Source: JAYEKL01 sp034660995 (GTDB lineage Bacteria; Patescibacteriota; Minisyncoccia; JAHIHE01; JAGLIN01). From it: a stretch of DNA of 19,846 bases. Where the stretch lies: contig JAYEKL010000029.1 of NCBI GenBank assembly GCA_034660995.1, forward strand, positions 1 through 19,846, given 5' to 3'. Shown piece by piece: positions 19,086 to 19,846 of the stretch (its first letter is position 1; each line of letters opens with the position of its first letter). Made by a program: the position numbers and the translations under genes. Below the pieces are notes generated by a model. The model had not been told where the DNA came from. It saw nothing but the letters and a program-made list of their open reading frames with translations, and did no database searches.

Positions 19086-19679
19086 ATGAAAATTGAATCA
19101 ATTATTGAAAGTTTACTTTTTATTTCTGGTGAACCAATGAACTTTAAAAGACTGGTAAAAATAACCTCATTTAAAGAAAAAGATATTAAATCATCAGCGG
19201 ATAAACTTGCTAAGAGATATAGCGAGCAATGCAATGGGCTTAGGATAATTATAAAAGATACTAAAGTTCAAATGGTTACTGCTGCTGAAAATAGTGAATT
19301 TATTGAAAAGTTTTTGAAAGCTGATATAGAAGGCGAATTAAGCAGGGCTGCGCTTGAAGTTCTTTCTGTTGTGGCTTACAGAGGTCCTATTGCAAGATCA
19401 GAAATAGAAGAGATAAGAGGGGTTAATTGTAGTTTTACATTGCGTCATTTGATGATTAGAGGGCTTGTTGAAAGAATAAATAATCCTAAAGACGCAAGAG
19501 CTTATTTATATAAAATATCATTTGATTTTCTTAAAAAATTAGGTGTAGAAAAAGTTGAAGATTTGCCAAAATTTGAAGAATTGAGAAAGAAAGAATTGCT
19601 TCAAAAGGTTGATGAGACGGAGAGTAGTGGCAATGATGATTCTAAAAAAGAAAATAAGAAGGTAGTTGAAAATAATTAG
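19086..19679 (+). CDS. scpB: Segregation and condensation protein B
   Basis: ScpB binds ScpA as a dimer and is part of the SMC-ScpAB condensin. The 197-residue product has two winged-helix domains. The first begins IESIIESLLFISGEPMNFKR (about 3-22). The second contains the family hallmark LSRAALEVLSVVAYRGPIAR, then EIEEIRGVNC (about 79-110) and LVERINNPKDARAYLY (about 123-138). A Lys/Glu/Ser-rich tail ends the protein. A TATAT stretch, but no Shine-Dalgarno site, precedes the ATG. It probably shares a transcript with scpA. Confidence 0.93.
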   Translation: MKIESIIESLLFISGEPMNFKRLVKITSFKEKDIKSSADKLAKRYSEQCNGLRIIIKDTKVQMVTAAENSEFIEKFLKADIEGELSRAALEVLSVVAYRGPIARSEIEEIRGVNCSFTLRHLMIRGLVERINNPKDARAYLYKISFDFLKKLGVEKVEDLPKFEELRKKELLQKVDETESSGNDDSKKENKKVVENN

Positions 19680-19708
19680 TTATTTCTATAAAATATTAAA
19701 TTTCACTA

Positions 19709-19732
19709 ATATTGTTCAACTTTATGGAGAAC
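19709..19732 (-). repeat. Inverted copy of 14695-14718 (24 bp)
   Basis: This is an exact reverse complement of the right edge of the 14651-14718 element, lying just after scpB. Confidence 0.8.
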
Positions 19733-19739
19733 GTTCTGT

Positions 19740-19835
19740 TGGCTCCATAGTCTCTTTAGAGCTGTGGAGCCTAAATGCAAGATTTTTTTTTAAATCTCTT
19801 TTCATAAAGTTTGAAATCACAATAGGCTCCACAGC
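19740..19835. repeat. GGCTCCA inverted-repeat element, running to the window end
   Basis: GGCTCCA (19741-19747) pairs with TGGAGCC (19765-19771), and GCTGTGGAGCCT (19761-19772) recurs as its exact reverse complement at 19824-19835. An A/T-rich centre with a T9 run lies between. It may double as a terminator for scpAB; the right side may continue beyond the window. Confidence 0.6.
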
Positions 19836-19846
19836 CCTATCGGGAC

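Noticed and set aside
1..19846. CRISPR arrays, transposase or integrase genes, rRNA
   Set aside because: No regularly spaced direct repeats with unique spacers, no recombinase motifs and no rRNA sequence were seen on either strand; the repeats here are palindromic and irregularly placed.

Overview
The window is AT-rich chromosomal DNA, most likely from a small-genome candidate-phyla bacterium (Patescibacteria/CPR; inference). Support comes from the paired DUF5320 and DUF134 genes, the 71-residue cold-shock-domain protein, the many small membrane proteins, the scarcity of Shine-Dalgarno sites, and spacers full of short palindromes. TGA is a stop codon here: the release factor 2 gene has its classical TGA frameshift site, so the code is the standard bacterial one rather than the Gly-TGA code of Gracilibacteria/SR1.

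Layout. 1-4140: the tail of an unknown protein, an FAD/NAD(P)-disulfide oxidoreductase, an ABC-2 permease with palindromic repeats inside its reading frame, a membrane-anchored PsbP-like protein, and a truncated duplicate of that gene's start. 4109-7016: gyrB with its own promoter and terminator, a tiny antisense-strand membrane ORF, and an FtsB/DivIC divisome gene. 7016-8801: a large hairpin repeat, tRNA-Gly(CCC), a leftward DUF5320-DUF134 operon with a consensus promoter and a roughly 250-nt structured leader, and tRNA-Thr(CGT) with an unusual C33. 8853-14402: prfB, then an accessory block of small membrane, cupin-remnant and NrdD-fragment genes, then ftsE-ftsX. prfB, ftsE and ftsX are neighbours in many bacteria, so the block 10.0-12.7 kb looks inserted. 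It carries duplicated pieces of the prfB 3' end. 14403-15005: repeats, tRNA-Gln(CTG), its terminator, and a second copy of the tRNA 3' end. 15076-16667: three single-gene units, each with its own TTGACA promoter and terminator (two unknown small proteins and a cold-shock-domain protein). 16743-19679: a membrane protein, a YbaK-type editing protein, and scpA-scpB. 19709-19846: repeats running off the window.

How the genes relate. The recognisable core covers DNA topology (GyrB), chromosome segregation (ScpA/ScpB, partners of SMC), division (FtsB/DivIC, FtsE/FtsX) and translation (RF2, three tRNAs, YbaK-type deacylase). The most interesting parts are the stand-alone C-terminal glycyl-radical domain of an anaerobic ribonucleotide reductase at 12133-12609, the repeated prfB tails that punctuate the accessory block, and palindromic repeats that have become coding sequence.
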